A stretch of 64,000 nucleotides of DNA from Poindextera sp965277425 (GCA_965277425.1 CBDICR010000007.1:682001-746000), one strand, 5' to 3'. Positions 8,681 to 18,857 are shown, numbered from the stretch's first letter. Numbers and translations: made by a program. The notes: a model not told the origin generated them from the sequence alone.

Positions 8681-9519
8681 GACCCGGCCGGCGTGGCGTT
8701 CAGCGACCAGTCGTAGTGATCGCGCGCGATCCGCGCCGTCGCCTCGAGCCGCTTTTTCAAGGGATCCGCCGCGAAGCTGGCCAGATGCCCGATGATCGCC
8801 GCGTCGGAGCCGCCGAAGTCGGCGGCGTACCACTTGTAGATCGACGATACGACCAGAGCCTCGCCGTCGAATTGGACGCCGCGGGGATTGTTGATATAGG
8901 CGCGCGCCGCCGCGTCCAGGGCGGGCGAAAGCCCCGCGCCGCGCCAGGCCCGCAGGGGCAGGTTCGGGCAGCTGATCGACGCGCAGTTGATGGAATAGTG
9001 GACGCGCGGATCGCGCCAACCTGTGCGCAGGATCGCTTCGATCGCATCGAGGGTGAGCTCGACACCCGACACCCGCACCACCGGCTTCTTCCACGGGCCC
9101 AGCGAAAAGAAGGTGGGCTTGATCTGCCGGATCGACGCCACCGGGTAGGCGTCAAGCACCACGTCGAGGGTCAAGGCGTTGTAGAGATTGGCCCAGTAGG
9201 CGAACTGTTCGGGGCGGCTGAGGCCAGGCGGATCGGCGCCGGCCAGGGCGTCTATGTACCCACGCAAGGCCGAACGGTCGGCCGCGGATCGCTTCCAGGC
9301 GGCATAGTCCACCCGCACGATCCCGTCTCGCGAATTGCGGGCGAACCTGGCGAGCAGGCCGTCGAACGCGGCATGGTCGAACACGCCGGTCCCGGCGGCG
9401 GCGGCGACGAACCGGGCGGTCTCGTCCGCCATCGCCACGCCGCCGACCGCCATGGCCGCCAACAGGCCGCCGCCCAGCAGCACCGTCCTTTTCGACACCC
9501 CTCGACCCGTCTCCGACAT
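8677..9519 (-). CDS. DUF547 protein, probably exported
   Basis: This 280-residue protein contains the DUF547 domain: EQFAYWANLYNALTLDVVLD, then PWKKPVVRVSGVELTLDAIE, DPRVHYSINCASISCPNL and YINNPRGVQ. The conserved Cys/His pattern (INCASISCP) suggests a papain-like fold, but activity is not known for the family. An N-terminal KRTVLLGGGLLAAMAVGG segment followed by AMADE looks like a signal peptide. I chose ATG 9519 rather than ATG 9537 because CGGAGAG lies just upstream of it. It is the first gene of a three-gene operon. Confidence 0.85.
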   Translation of the reverse strand: MSETGRGVSKRTVLLGGGLLAAMAVGGVAMADETARFVAAAAGTGVFDHAAFDGLLARFARNSRDGIVRVDYAAWKRSAADRSALRGYIDALAGADPPGLSRPEQFAYWANLYNALTLDVVLDAYPVASIRQIKPTFFSLGPWKKPVVRVSGVELTLDAIEAILRTGWRDPRVHYSINCASISCPNLPLRAWRGAGLSPALDAAARAYINNPRGVQFDGEALVVSSIYKWYAADFGGSDAAIIGHLASFAADPLKKRLEATARIARDHYDWSLNATPAGS

Positions 9520-9687
9520 CGTCTCTCCGAACCGCAAGGCGCCCGACAGGCGGCGCCGATCGTCGCGCCAGGAGTTGAGGTTACACCAAGCGTCGTCATG
9601 TTGGAGATTTACCGGACCCGACCGTGACCGCCCGCGCCGGCGGTGCTAGGCCGAGAGGGGCGGCGCGGGGAGCCACGAGGAGGCCGA

Positions 9688-10491
9688 ATGGCGTCATCTG
9701 AAGCGCGCGCCGTGCTGCATCTGGCGGGCGTCTATCGCCGCGAGGTGGCGGGCGCCATCGGCCGGGTGTGGGAAAACGTGTTCGATTGGGAGCACCTTCC
9801 CGCCCTTCACGCCGATGACTTTCACGCCGTCGAACTGCTGGACCGCGGTCGCTGGGGCTGGCGCATTCGGCTGGTGAACCAACCGGGCGTCGCAAGCCGC
9901 GCGCAGATCCTCGAGCTGCGCGCCGACCGGGCGGCCGGCGCCTATTGCGCCGCGACGCTCGACGGCCCGGGGGCCGGATCGGAGGTTCGGACCTGGCTCA
10001 GGCCGCTGGCGCGCGCGCGCACGGCGGTGAAGGTGGAATTCCATGTGCCGGAGGCCCAGCCCGAGCGTCTGGCCCGGATCGGCGAGCGCTATGGGCGCAT
10101 CTATCAGCGGCTCTGGGACCAGGACGAGGCGATGATCGTCGAGCGCGAACGGGCCACGCGCGCGCTGCGGCGCCGGCGAGCACAGGCGCCGCCCAAATCG
10201 CTCGGCGCGATCGCCTCGGTCCGGGCGCGATTGCCGCTGCTGGTCTCGTTCGGGGGCGAGCGCTTCCGCATCGTCGACCTGGACGGCGAGCTGATCGCCC
10301 ATGCCGCGACCTGTCCCCACTGGCTGGGTCCGCTCGGCGCCGCGCCGGTGATCGACGGCTGCATCCGCTGCCCCTGGCATGGCTATGCCTTCGACGTCCG
10401 CACCGGCCGCAGCGCCGACGGACGCGGCCTGGCCCTGGCGGCGGCCCCCCGAGTGGTCTTGCGCGACGGCAAGGCGGTGCTCACGCGCTGA
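9688..10491 (+). CDS. SRPBCC-Rieske [2Fe-2S] fusion protein
   Basis: This 267-residue protein has an N-terminal SRPBCC/polyketide-cyclase-like region (about 10-160, with VWENVFDWEHLPALH) and a C-terminal Rieske domain (about 178-262). The Rieske ligands are visible as Cys209-Pro-His211 and Cys228-Pro-Trp-His231, followed by GYAFDVRTG. In ring-hydroxylating oxygenases the order is reversed (Rieske first, then the catalytic domain), and no mononuclear iron triad is evident, so this is not a classic oxygenase alpha subunit. GAGGAGG precedes ATG 9688. It is divergent from the DUF547 operon across 168 bases. Confidence 0.75.
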   Translation: MASSEARAVLHLAGVYRREVAGAIGRVWENVFDWEHLPALHADDFHAVELLDRGRWGWRIRLVNQPGVASRAQILELRADRAAGAYCAATLDGPGAGSEVRTWLRPLARARTAVKVEFHVPEAQPERLARIGERYGRIYQRLWDQDEAMIVERERATRALRRRRAQAPPKSLGAIASVRARLPLLVSFGGERFRIVDLDGELIAHAATCPHWLGPLGAAPVIDGCIRCPWHGYAFDVRTGRSADGRGLALAAAPRVVLRDGKAVLTR

Positions 10492-10634
10492 GTCCCGACC
10501 TGCGCGATCATGGGCGCGCGATCATCGATGCGCCGCCTTCCTTGAATCCGCACCCGGATTCAGGCATAGACGCCCGCTCACGCGAGCGGCCCGGCCGCCG
10601 CAAACCCGTTCACGCCTTCAAAGAAGCCCTTCCC

Positions 10635-10817
10635 ATGGCCGTCCCTAAACGCAAAGTCTCCCCCTCGCGCGCCGGCATGCGCCGCGCGCACCACGCGCTG
10701 AAGCCGAACAGCTATGTCGAGGACAAGGAAACGGGCGAAATGCGCCGCCCGCACCATATCGACCTGAAGACCGGCATGTATAAGGGCCGCCAGGTTCTGA
10801 CCCCGAAGGAAGACTAG
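10635..10817 (+). CDS. rpmF: 50S ribosomal protein L32
   Basis: This 60-residue protein starts MAVPKRKVSPSRAGMRRAHH and has the alphaproteobacterial L32 ending DLKTGMYKGRQVL. It is a structural component of the large ribosomal subunit. This version lacks the four-cysteine zinc site of some L32 proteins, as expected in alphaproteobacteria. The gene stands alone between the Rieske protein and eno. Confidence 0.97.
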   Translation: MAVPKRKVSPSRAGMRRAHHALKPNSYVEDKETGEMRRPHHIDLKTGMYKGRQVLTPKED

Positions 10818-11101
10818 GGCCGGACTTTAATCCGCTCCCCCGCGCAAGCGGGAATTCTGCTTTGAGCGCCAAGTACACAAAGGATGCCAAGGGTCAGCGC
10901 TGACCCTTACTCTTCTTGGTGCGCTTGGTGTCTTTTGTGTCAAATCTTCCGACCCAACCCCGGCAACCTCCTCACGGAACAAAAAACCTGGGTCCCCGCC
11001 TTCGCGGGGATGAGCGGATATCTTGCGGAGCTCTCGGCGCCTTTACCTGTCCGTGCGCGCTGGGCTAACACCCGCGCGCCGCCGCAACTGAAGGAAAGCC
11101 C
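10818..11101. repeat. rpmF-eno intergenic region with stacked palindromes
   Basis: This gap holds three inverted repeats. CCCGC-GCAA-GCGGG lies at 10839-10852. A perfect 20-bp palindrome with arms AAGGGTCAGC lies at 10889-10908, flanked by a weaker inverted repeat (GCGCCAAG on the left, TTGGTGCGC on the right). TCCCCGC-CTTC-GCGGGGA lies at 10993-11010. Similar hairpins occur at 22749-22768 and 43139-43216, so these look like dispersed repeats. The first may also act as a terminator for rpmF, although it has no T run. Confidence 0.6.
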
Positions 11102-12382
11102 GTGACCGAGATCGTCGACATCACCGCCCGCGAAATTCTCGACAGCCGCGGCAATCCGACGGTCGAGGTGGACGTGACGCTGGAGGACGGTTCCTTTGGC
11201 CGCGCCGCCGTACCGTCGGGAGCGTCCACCGGCGCGCACGAGGCGGTTGAGAAGCGCGACGGCGACGCCAAGCGGTATGGCGGCAAGGGCGTGCGCCAGG
11301 CGGTCGATGCGGCCAATGGCGAGATCTTCGACGCGCTGTCCGGCTTCGACGCCGAGGATCAGCGCCGAATCGACGCGATCCTGATTTCGTTGGACGGCAC
11401 GCCGAACAAGAGCCGGCTGGGCGCCAACGCCATTCTCGGCGTCTCGCTGGCCGTGGCCAAGGCGGCCGCCGTTTCGGCGGCGCTGCCGCTCTACAAATAC
11501 GTCGGCGGCGTCGGCACCCACCTTTTGCCGGTGCCGCAGATGAACATCATCAACGGCGGCGTGCACGCCGACAATCCGATCGACATCCAGGAATTCATGG
11601 TCCTGCCGACCGGCGCAGCCAGCTTCACCGAGGCGCTGCGCATGGGCGCGGAGATCTTCCACAGTCTGAAATCGGCGCTAAAGGCGGCCGGCCATTCGAC
11701 CAATGTCGGCGACGAGGGCGGCTTTGCGCCCAACCTGGCCTCGGCGGAGGCGGCGCTCGACTTCATCGTCAAGGCGGGCGAGAGCGCCGGCTACACGCCC
11801 GGCAAGGATTTCAACCTCGGCCTCGACCCGGCCTCCAGCGAGTTCTTTAAAGGCGGCCGCTACGAGATGACCGGCGAGGGCAAGTCGCTGGATCAGGCCG
11901 GCATGGTCGACTACCTGGCCGACCTCGTGGCCAAGTTCCCCATCGTCTCCATCGAGGACGGCATGGCGGAGGACGATTTCGCCGGCTGGAAGCTGATCAC
12001 CGAGCGGCTGGGGGCCAAGATTCAGCTCACCGGCGACGACCTCTTCGTCACCAATACGACGCGCCTGGCCAAGGGGATCAAGGACGGCCTGGCCAATTCG
12101 ATCCTGATCAAGGTCAACCAGATCGGCACCCTGTCGGAGACCCTGGACGCCATCGGCCTGGCGCATCGCTCGGCCTATACGGCGGTGATGTCGCACCGCT
12201 CCGGCGAGACCGAGGACGCCACCATCGCCGACCTGGCCGTCGCCACCTCCTGCGGCCAGATCAAGACCGGGTCGCTGTCGCGCTCCGATCGCCTGGCCAA
12301 ATACAATCAGCTGCTGCGCATCGAGGAAGAACTGGGCGACCAGGCGGTCTATGCCGGAGCGGCGGCGCTGAGGCGGCTTTAG
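11102..12382 (+). CDS. eno: Enolase
   Basis: Enolase interconverts 2-phosphoglycerate and phosphoenolpyruvate in glycolysis and is a cytosolic metal-dependent dimer. The 426-residue protein shows EILDSRGNPTVEVDV, GASTGAHEA, NIINGGVHADN, the metal ligands in IEDGMAEDD and QLTGDDLFVTN, the catalytic Lys in ILIKVNQIGT, and the signature SHRSGETED. The GTG start is preceded by AAGGAAAG. Confidence 0.98.
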   Translation: MTEIVDITAREILDSRGNPTVEVDVTLEDGSFGRAAVPSGASTGAHEAVEKRDGDAKRYGGKGVRQAVDAANGEIFDALSGFDAEDQRRIDAILISLDGTPNKSRLGANAILGVSLAVAKAAAVSAALPLYKYVGGVGTHLLPVPQMNIINGGVHADNPIDIQEFMVLPTGAASFTEALRMGAEIFHSLKSALKAAGHSTNVGDEGGFAPNLASAEAALDFIVKAGESAGYTPGKDFNLGLDPASSEFFKGGRYEMTGEGKSLDQAGMVDYLADLVAKFPIVSIEDGMAEDDFAGWKLITERLGAKIQLTGDDLFVTNTTRLAKGIKDGLANSILIKVNQIGTLSETLDAIGLAHRSAYTAVMSHRSGETEDATIADLAVATSCGQIKTGSLSRSDRLAKYNQLLRIEEELGDQAVYAGAAALRRL

Positions 12383-12396
12383 AGACGGGAAGACCA

Positions 12397-13320
12397 ATGG
12401 CCGAGCGCTTTGGGCCTGAGCATCTGGAGGCGTGGCGCCGTGACGGCGGCGTCTCGATCCGCGACTTCTTTACCCCCGATGAGGTCGCCGCCGTTGTCGC
12501 CGACTTCGAGCTTGTGTTCGGCCGCTCGCACGGCGCCGCCGAGGCGATGAACCGGAAGAAGGCCGGCGAGGTCGGCCGCTTCAACGCCGCCCAGTTCAAG
12601 ACCTTCCAGGCCGTGCCGCTCGACTGCTCGCCGGCGCTGAACCTGATCGGGGTGCATCCGGCCCTGATCGCGTTTGCAAAGCAGGCGCTGAGCGCGGCTC
12701 GGGTGCATATCTACCAATGCCAGGTCTGGGCCAAGTTCACCGGCGAGGCCGATTACGACCAGCCTTTCCACTGCGACTTTTCCAACCATACCCTCACCGC
12801 GCCGGCGGAAGACGCGCACCTGAACTCGATCACCATCCTCTGCTATTTCAGCGACGTCACCGACGCCCACGGCGCCATGCACTATGTGACCCGGCCCGAC
12901 AGCGCCAAGGTGGCCGGGCCGGAGGCCAGCCTCAACGGCGATCCGCAGGCCCAGGCGCGCCTGCAACAGAGCCTGCGCCCGTACGAGCGCTCCAGCGCCG
13001 CCCCGGCCGGCGCCGTCTTTCCCTATGGCATCGACATCTATCACCGCGGCACCAACATGACCGCGCCGCACGGACATCGCTACGCGGTGATGGCCTGCTT
13101 CAAGGACGCGGCGAACGACGCCATCGGCTATCATGCCTGGCCGTTCCACGACCAAAAGCCCTGGGCGCGCATTTTCGATCACGCGACGCCCGACCAGCTG
13201 GCCTGCTTCGGCGTGCACCCGCCCGGGCATTCCTTCTGGACCGAGGTGACGCTGCGGCGCGCCCAGGTGCGCTATCCGGGCTGGGACCTGACGCCTTATC
13301 GAGATGCGGTCGGACTTTAA
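12397..13320 (+). CDS. Phytanoyl-CoA dioxygenase family protein
   Basis: This 307-residue protein belongs to the PhyH family of Fe(II)/2-oxoglutarate dioxygenases. The metal ligands can be seen as the HxD of PFHCDFSNHT and a distal His in IYHRGTNMT, followed by RYAVMACF. Family members hydroxylate varied small molecules, and the substrate here is unknown. It starts 14 bases after eno and ends 5 bases before the asparaginase gene, so it is probably read through from eno. Confidence 0.85.
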   Translation: MAERFGPEHLEAWRRDGGVSIRDFFTPDEVAAVVADFELVFGRSHGAAEAMNRKKAGEVGRFNAAQFKTFQAVPLDCSPALNLIGVHPALIAFAKQALSAARVHIYQCQVWAKFTGEADYDQPFHCDFSNHTLTAPAEDAHLNSITILCYFSDVTDAHGAMHYVTRPDSAKVAGPEASLNGDPQAQARLQQSLRPYERSSAAPAGAVFPYGIDIYHRGTNMTAPHGHRYAVMACFKDAANDAIGYHAWPFHDQKPWARIFDHATPDQLACFGVHPPGHSFWTEVTLRRAQVRYPGWDLTPYRDAVGL

Positions 13321-13325
13321 CGGCT

Positions 13326-14390
13326 ATGGCGAACCCCATCCTGGTCGAACTGACACGCGGCGGCTGGGTGGAGAGCCGCCATCGCGGATCCATCGCCATC
13401 GCCGACGCCTCCGGGCGGCTGGTCTGGTCGGCCGGCGAGGTCGACCGGCCGGTGTTCGGCCGCTCGGCGCTGAAGATGCTGCAAGCCCTGCCGCTGGTCG
13501 AGACCGGCGCCGCCGACGCCTTCGAGGTGTCGCCGGAGGAGCTGGCCCTGGCCTGCGCCTCGCACAGCGGCCAGCCTTTGCACGTGACCGCCGTGGCGGC
13601 CTGGCTGGCGCGAATCGGCTGCGACGAGAGTTTCCTGGCCTGCGGCCCCCACGCGCCCGTCAACGAGGCCGCGGCCCGCGCCCTGGCGCTCGAGGGCCGC
13701 CCGCCCTCGCGGCTGCACAACAACTGCTCGGGCAAGCATACGGGCTTCCTCACGCTCGCCCGCCATCTCGGCGTCGATCCGAAGGGTTATGAGCGGCCCG
13801 ACCATCCGGTGCAGCGCCAGGCCTTGGCGGCGATCGCCGAGATGTGCGGGCTGAAGCCCGCCTCGATGCCGGTGGCCATAGACGGCTGCACCGCGCCGGC
13901 CGTGGCCACGCCCTTGCGCGCCCTGGCGACGGCCATGGCCAGGATCGCCGACCCGTCGGGCCTGTCGCCGGCGCGGGCGGCGGCGGCGAGGCGGCTCTAT
14001 GCGGCGGCGCGCGCCCATCCGCTGCAGGTGGCTGGAGTGGGCCGCGCCTGTACGGCGATCATCGAGGCGGCCGTCGGCGCGGCGTCGGTCAAGACCGGCG
14101 CGGAAGGCGCCTATGTCGCGGTGCTCGGCCGGCTCGGCCTTGGCGTGGCGCTGAAGATCGACGACGGCGCCGGGCGCGCCGCCGAGACGGTCATAGCGGC
14201 TCTGCTGGCCAGCCTGGGCGCCGTCGACCTCGAACATCCCGCGATCGCGGCGCTGACCCATGCCAAGGTGACCGACACGACGGGCAGGGTGGTCGGGGCG
14301 CGGCGCGCCTCGCCATGGCTGGCCGCCGAACTGCGCGGCTCAGTCGCGGCGATCGCCAAGGCGCGTCAGGATGGCGTCTCCGACGACTGA
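13326..14390 (+). CDS. L-asparaginase II (Rhizobium-type, PF06089)
   Basis: This 354-residue protein belongs to the thermolabile asparaginase family typified by rhizobial AnsA, which hydrolyses asparagine to aspartate and ammonia. Conserved segments include VELTRGGWVESRHRGS, the FGRSALKMLQALP loop, ALACASHSG, HNNCSGKHTGFL and DGCTAPA. ATG 13326 follows the previous stop by 5 bases, without a strong ribosome-binding site. Its 3' end overlaps the convergent gene by 25 bases. Confidence 0.88.
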   Translation: MANPILVELTRGGWVESRHRGSIAIADASGRLVWSAGEVDRPVFGRSALKMLQALPLVETGAADAFEVSPEELALACASHSGQPLHVTAVAAWLARIGCDESFLACGPHAPVNEAAARALALEGRPPSRLHNNCSGKHTGFLTLARHLGVDPKGYERPDHPVQRQALAAIAEMCGLKPASMPVAIDGCTAPAVATPLRALATAMARIADPSGLSPARAAAARRLYAAARAHPLQVAGVGRACTAIIEAAVGAASVKTGAEGAYVAVLGRLGLGVALKIDDGAGRAAETVIAALLASLGAVDLEHPAIAALTHAKVTDTTGRVVGARRASPWLAAELRGSVAAIAKARQDGVSDD

Positions 14391-14806
14391 CGATCCTTCG
14401 CGGCGCGAGCGGCGGCGGCCTCGGCTTCGTGCTCGGACTTGAAGTCGGCGGCCCAGACGATGGTCTTCAGCACCTCGGCATTGGTGGCGACCGGATAGGC
14501 CCTGAACGCCAGCCGCTGACCGGCCTTCACCAGCACCTGAACGCTTTGATTGGCGTGAAGCTGGGACTCAAGCGGCAGGGGCCCATCCTGCCCCTTGGCG
14601 GAGTCGCTGCCGATCTCGATACAGGCCTGCAGCGTTCCGCTGTCGGCGGTGACCACGGCGACCGATTTGATCGCAATATGGACGACCATGTCGCGATCAC
14701 GCTCGATCCAGGTTTCCGTGCCGCTGGTCCCGGCGAAGATCAAGGTCGCCCCCTGCGGCATTTTCAGGAAGTCTTCGTCCGCTTCGTTCAGCTTGTAACG
14801 CGCCAT
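14366..14806 (-). CDS. Hypothetical protein (146 aa)
   Basis: I do not recognise this protein. It starts MARYKLNEADEDFL and contains short beta-rich segments (IKSVAVVTADSGTLQACIEI, VQVLVKAGQRLAFRAYP) followed by an Ala/Glu-rich, probably helical tail. No signal peptide, membrane segment or cysteine motif is seen. ATG 14806 has GAGGTGAGC directly upstream, a good ribosome-binding site. It lies 10 bases downstream of a ferritin-like gene on the same strand, so the two may form an operon. Confidence 0.65.
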   Translation of the reverse strand: MARYKLNEADEDFLKMPQGATLIFAGTSGTETWIERDRDMVVHIAIKSVAVVTADSGTLQACIEIGSDSAKGQDGPLPLESQLHANQSVQVLVKAGQRLAFRAYPVATNAEVLKTIVWAADFKSEHEAEAAAARAAKDRQSSETPS

Positions 14807-14816
14807 GCTCACCTCT

Positions 14817-15359
14817 TCATGTCTGTGAAGGTTGAACGCCGACCGGCTGAACTGGCTCCACACCGCCGCCGCCATTCGGTTCGGATTCGGCCGGCGAGGG
14901 CGCGGGATCGAATTCCCGCCCGATGGCGGCGATTTCGTCATGCTCGGCCTGGATGGCGCCCAGATCGCGCTCGATGGATCGCCGCGCCTCTTCCGGCAGC
15001 ACGGCGTCTTGGGCGGCGGCGGCGAACTGGTCGCGAATGAAGCTCTCGCCTCGCTCGACCTCCTCGATCACCGGCTTGTCGCTGTGGCCGCCGCCGATCC
15101 GGTCCCTCAGCTCGAGGAACGCCCGATGGGTCACGCCTCGGAACGAGCCCTTGTCCCACGGCTCGCCGCCAAGGCCACGCACCCGGTCCTCAAGTTCGAC
15201 CGCCAGCTGCCGCCGCTTTTGCTCCTTTTGCCTGAACAGGTCCTGGAATCGCGGGTTGCGCGCCAGGTCCGCGGCTTTTTCGTAGCCGTCGGCGCTGTCG
15301 ATCGTCGTCTCTATCAGCCGGTTGAAGGTCTGGATGGCGTAGTCATGGGTTTCGGGCAT
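14817..15359 (-). CDS. PA2169-type four-helix-bundle protein (DUF2383)
   Basis: This 180-residue protein resembles the DUF2383/PA2169 ferritin-like four-helix bundles. It has FNRLIETTIDSADGYEKAAD, ARNPRFQDLFRQKEQKRRQLAVELE, RAFLELRDRIGG and VIEEVERGESFIRDQF. The C-terminal 30 residues are low complexity (Pro, Gly, Gln). ATG 15359 gives the family's usual N-terminus (MPETHDYAIQTFNRL). The family is often induced by stress, but its function is unknown. Confidence 0.75.
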   Translation of the reverse strand: MPETHDYAIQTFNRLIETTIDSADGYEKAADLARNPRFQDLFRQKEQKRRQLAVELEDRVRGLGGEPWDKGSFRGVTHRAFLELRDRIGGGHSDKPVIEEVERGESFIRDQFAAAAQDAVLPEEARRSIERDLGAIQAEHDEIAAIGREFDPAPSPAESEPNGGGGVEPVQPVGVQPSQT

Positions 15360-15504
15360 GGCCGGTCTTCCAAGGGATAGGGAAAGGGACGGACCTTGAA
15401 CCGATACCGAGCGTAGCCGTTCCATGGCGGCCTTGGAGCAAAGGGCGTCAACCCTCCGTTAAGCACGTTGCCGCAGACTCGATTCTTTCCAGCTCCGCAT
15501 CGGC

Positions 15505-15801
15505 ATGCTCGCACGTCTCAGGTCCTACATTCCCACCGCCATCCTGGCCTTCCTGATCTTCTATTTCGGGTTCCAGGCGCTGACCGGCGACCGGGGGCTG
15601 CTCTCGCGCGCCCAGCGCAACGCCACCCTTGAAGAGAAATCGGCGGAACTTGCCCAGCTCACCGCCGAACGTCAGGATCTTGAACGCAACGCTCAGCTTT
15701 TGCGCGACCAGAACCTGTCCGCCGACCTTTTGGATGAGCGCGCCCGTTCCCTGCTAGGCTTGGCCGATCCCAGGGACTATGTGATCCGGACCGGCCGCTA
15801 G
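15505..15801 (+). CDS. ftsB: Septum formation initiator, FtsB/DivIC family
   Basis: This 98-residue bitopic membrane protein has an N-terminal transmembrane segment (AILAFLIFYFGFQAL, about 11-26), a coiled coil (about 36-75, rich in Leu, Glu and Arg), and the ERARSLLGLADPRDYV ending. FtsB-type proteins bridge division proteins FtsL and FtsQ in the divisome. Location just upstream of pdhA is the expected Caulobacter arrangement. Confidence 0.88.
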   Translation: MLARLRSYIPTAILAFLIFYFGFQALTGDRGLLSRAQRNATLEEKSAELAQLTAERQDLERNAQLLRDQNLSADLLDERARSLLGLADPRDYVIRTGR

Positions 15802-15872
15802 CCCGCGCGACTCCCGTGCGCTGAGAACCTTCCGCCGCCGCGCGGGTTCTTCGAATGGCCAGGGAGATCAGG

Positions 15873-16901
15873 ATGGCGCGCGCCGCGGCCAAGCACACGA
15901 CGAAAGCCAAGGTGGCCGAGAGGCCTGCCAAGCCCGACAAGGATGAATTGCTCGGTTTCTATCGCCAGATGCTGCTCATCCGCCGCTTCGAGGAACGCGC
16001 CGGCCAACTCTACGGCATGGGGCTGATCGGCGGCTTCTGCCACCTCTATATCGGCCAGGAAGCCATCGCGGTCGGCATGCAGTCGATCAAGCAGCCGGGC
16101 GACCAGATCATCACCGCCTACCGCGCCCACGGCCACATGCTGGCCTGCGGGGTCGATCCCAAGGCGGTCATGGCCGAGCTGACCGGCCGCGCCGCCGGCG
16201 TCGCCAAGGGCAAGAGCGGCTCGATGCACATGTTCCAGCCGAAGCGCGACTTCTACGGCGGCCACGGCATCGTCGGCGCCCAGGTCTCGCTCGGCACCGG
16301 GCTAGGCCTGGCCAACCGCTACGCCAAGAACGGCAAGGTCGCCTTCGTCTATTTCGGCGACGGCGCCGCCAATCAGGGCCAGGTCTATGAGAGCTTCAAC
16401 ATGGCCGAACTCTGGCGGCTGCCGGTGGTCTATCTGATCGAGAACAACCAGTACGCCATGGGCACCAGCGTCGAGCGTTCGTCGGCCGAGACCCACCTCT
16501 ACAAGCGCGGCGCCAGCTTCGACATTCCGGGCGCAGAGGTGGACGGCATGGACATCAGCGCCGTGCGCGAAGCCGGCGCCAAGGCGGCCGAGCATGCCCG
16601 ATCGGGCAAGGGGCCGTTCATCCTGGAGATGAAGACCTATCGCTACCGGGGCCATTCCATGAGCGATCCGGGCAAGTACCGCACCCGCGAGGAGATCGAT
16701 GCGGTGCGCAAGACCCGCGATCCGATCGATCACCTGCAGGAAAAGCTGCAGGCCGCCGGCGTCGCCGACGAAGCCGCCCTGAAAGCCATCGACGCCGAGA
16801 TCCGCAAGATCGTCGCCGACGCCGCGGAATTCGCCCGCACCGCGCCGGAGCCCGACCCGAGCGAGCTCTTCACTGACGTCTATGCGGAGAGCGCCGCGTG
16901 A
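15873..16901 (+). CDS. pdhA: Pyruvate dehydrogenase E1 component, alpha subunit
   Basis: E1-alpha, with E1-beta, decarboxylates pyruvate using thiamine diphosphate and passes the acetyl group to lipoyl-E2. The 342-residue protein has LIRRFEERAGQLY, GGFCHLYIGQEA, HMFQPKRDFYGGHGIVGAQ, the thiamine-binding GDGAANQGQVYES through ENNQYAMGT, and the phosphorylation-loop-like YRYRGHSMSDP. ATG 15873 is chosen over ATG 15855 because AGGGAG sits correctly before it; the N-terminus is then Lys/Ala-rich. Confidence 0.96.
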   Translation: MARAAAKHTTKAKVAERPAKPDKDELLGFYRQMLLIRRFEERAGQLYGMGLIGGFCHLYIGQEAIAVGMQSIKQPGDQIITAYRAHGHMLACGVDPKAVMAELTGRAAGVAKGKSGSMHMFQPKRDFYGGHGIVGAQVSLGTGLGLANRYAKNGKVAFVYFGDGAANQGQVYESFNMAELWRLPVVYLIENNQYAMGTSVERSSAETHLYKRGASFDIPGAEVDGMDISAVREAGAKAAEHARSGKGPFILEMKTYRYRGHSMSDPGKYRTREEIDAVRKTRDPIDHLQEKLQAAGVADEAALKAIDAEIRKIVADAAEFARTAPEPDPSELFTDVYAESAA

Positions 16902-16992
16902 TCCTCCTTCGCCAAGGCTTGGGAGGACCTGTCCTCCGTAGCTCCCGCCTTCTCCAAGGTTTCAGCGGGCAAGCCGGCGGGAGCGCAGGAGG
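16902..16992. repeat. Palindromic element between pdhA and pdhB
   Basis: The whole gap between pdhA and pdhB is an imperfect palindrome. It begins TCCTCC and ends AGGAGG, and contains the perfect hairpin GGAGGAC-CT-GTCCTCC at 16922-16937. Its right end supplies AGGAGG abutting the pdhB ATG, and GGGAG at 16979-16983, nine bases before it. It looks like a dispersed intergenic repeat that became the pdhB leader. Confidence 0.6.
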
Positions 16993-18452
<1,460 letters not shown>

Positions 18453-18456
<4 letters not shown>

Positions 18457-18857
18457 GCGCCTTTACCTGGCGCACCGGCGGTTGCCACTGCGGCGCGGTG
18501 CGCTTCGAGGCCGCCCTGCCGGACGCCGTTGAGGCGCAAAGCTGCAACTGTTCGATCTGCGAGCGCACCGGCTTCGTCCACATCATCGTGCCGAAGAGCC
18601 GGTTTCGGCTGCTCGAGGGACAGGCGGCCCTGACCAGCTACCGGTTCAACACCGGCGCCGCCGACCATCTGTTCTGCCTGGTCTGCGGCATCAAGAGCTT
18701 CTACCGGCCGCGCTCCAACCCCGACGGCTGGTCGGTGAACGGGCGCTGCCTGGACGAGGCCGACAGCCTGGACATCCGCATCGAGCCTTTCGACGGCCGC
18801 AACTGGGAGGCCCACGCGGCCGACCTGGCGCATCTGAGCCAGGAGACCGCGCGCTGA
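18453..18857 (+). CDS. GFA/CENP-V family zinc-binding protein
   Basis: This 134-residue protein has the metal-binding pattern of the glutathione-dependent formaldehyde-activating (GFA) family: GGCHCGAVRFE, SCNCSICERTG and FCLVCGIKSFY. The family binds zinc through these cysteines; most members have no proven enzymatic role. The ATG overlaps the pdhB stop (ATGA) and its own stop overlaps the pdhC start (TGATG), so it is inserted in the pdh operon with full translational coupling. Confidence 0.85.

Noticed and set aside
10889..10908. Perfect palindrome considered as a rho-independent terminator for rpmF
   Set aside because: No T run follows, and the surrounding inverted repeat resembles other intergenic repeats in the window.
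10866..10945. Spaced repeat units considered as a CRISPR array
   Set aside because: There are only inverted, not regularly spaced direct repeats, and no cas genes in the window.
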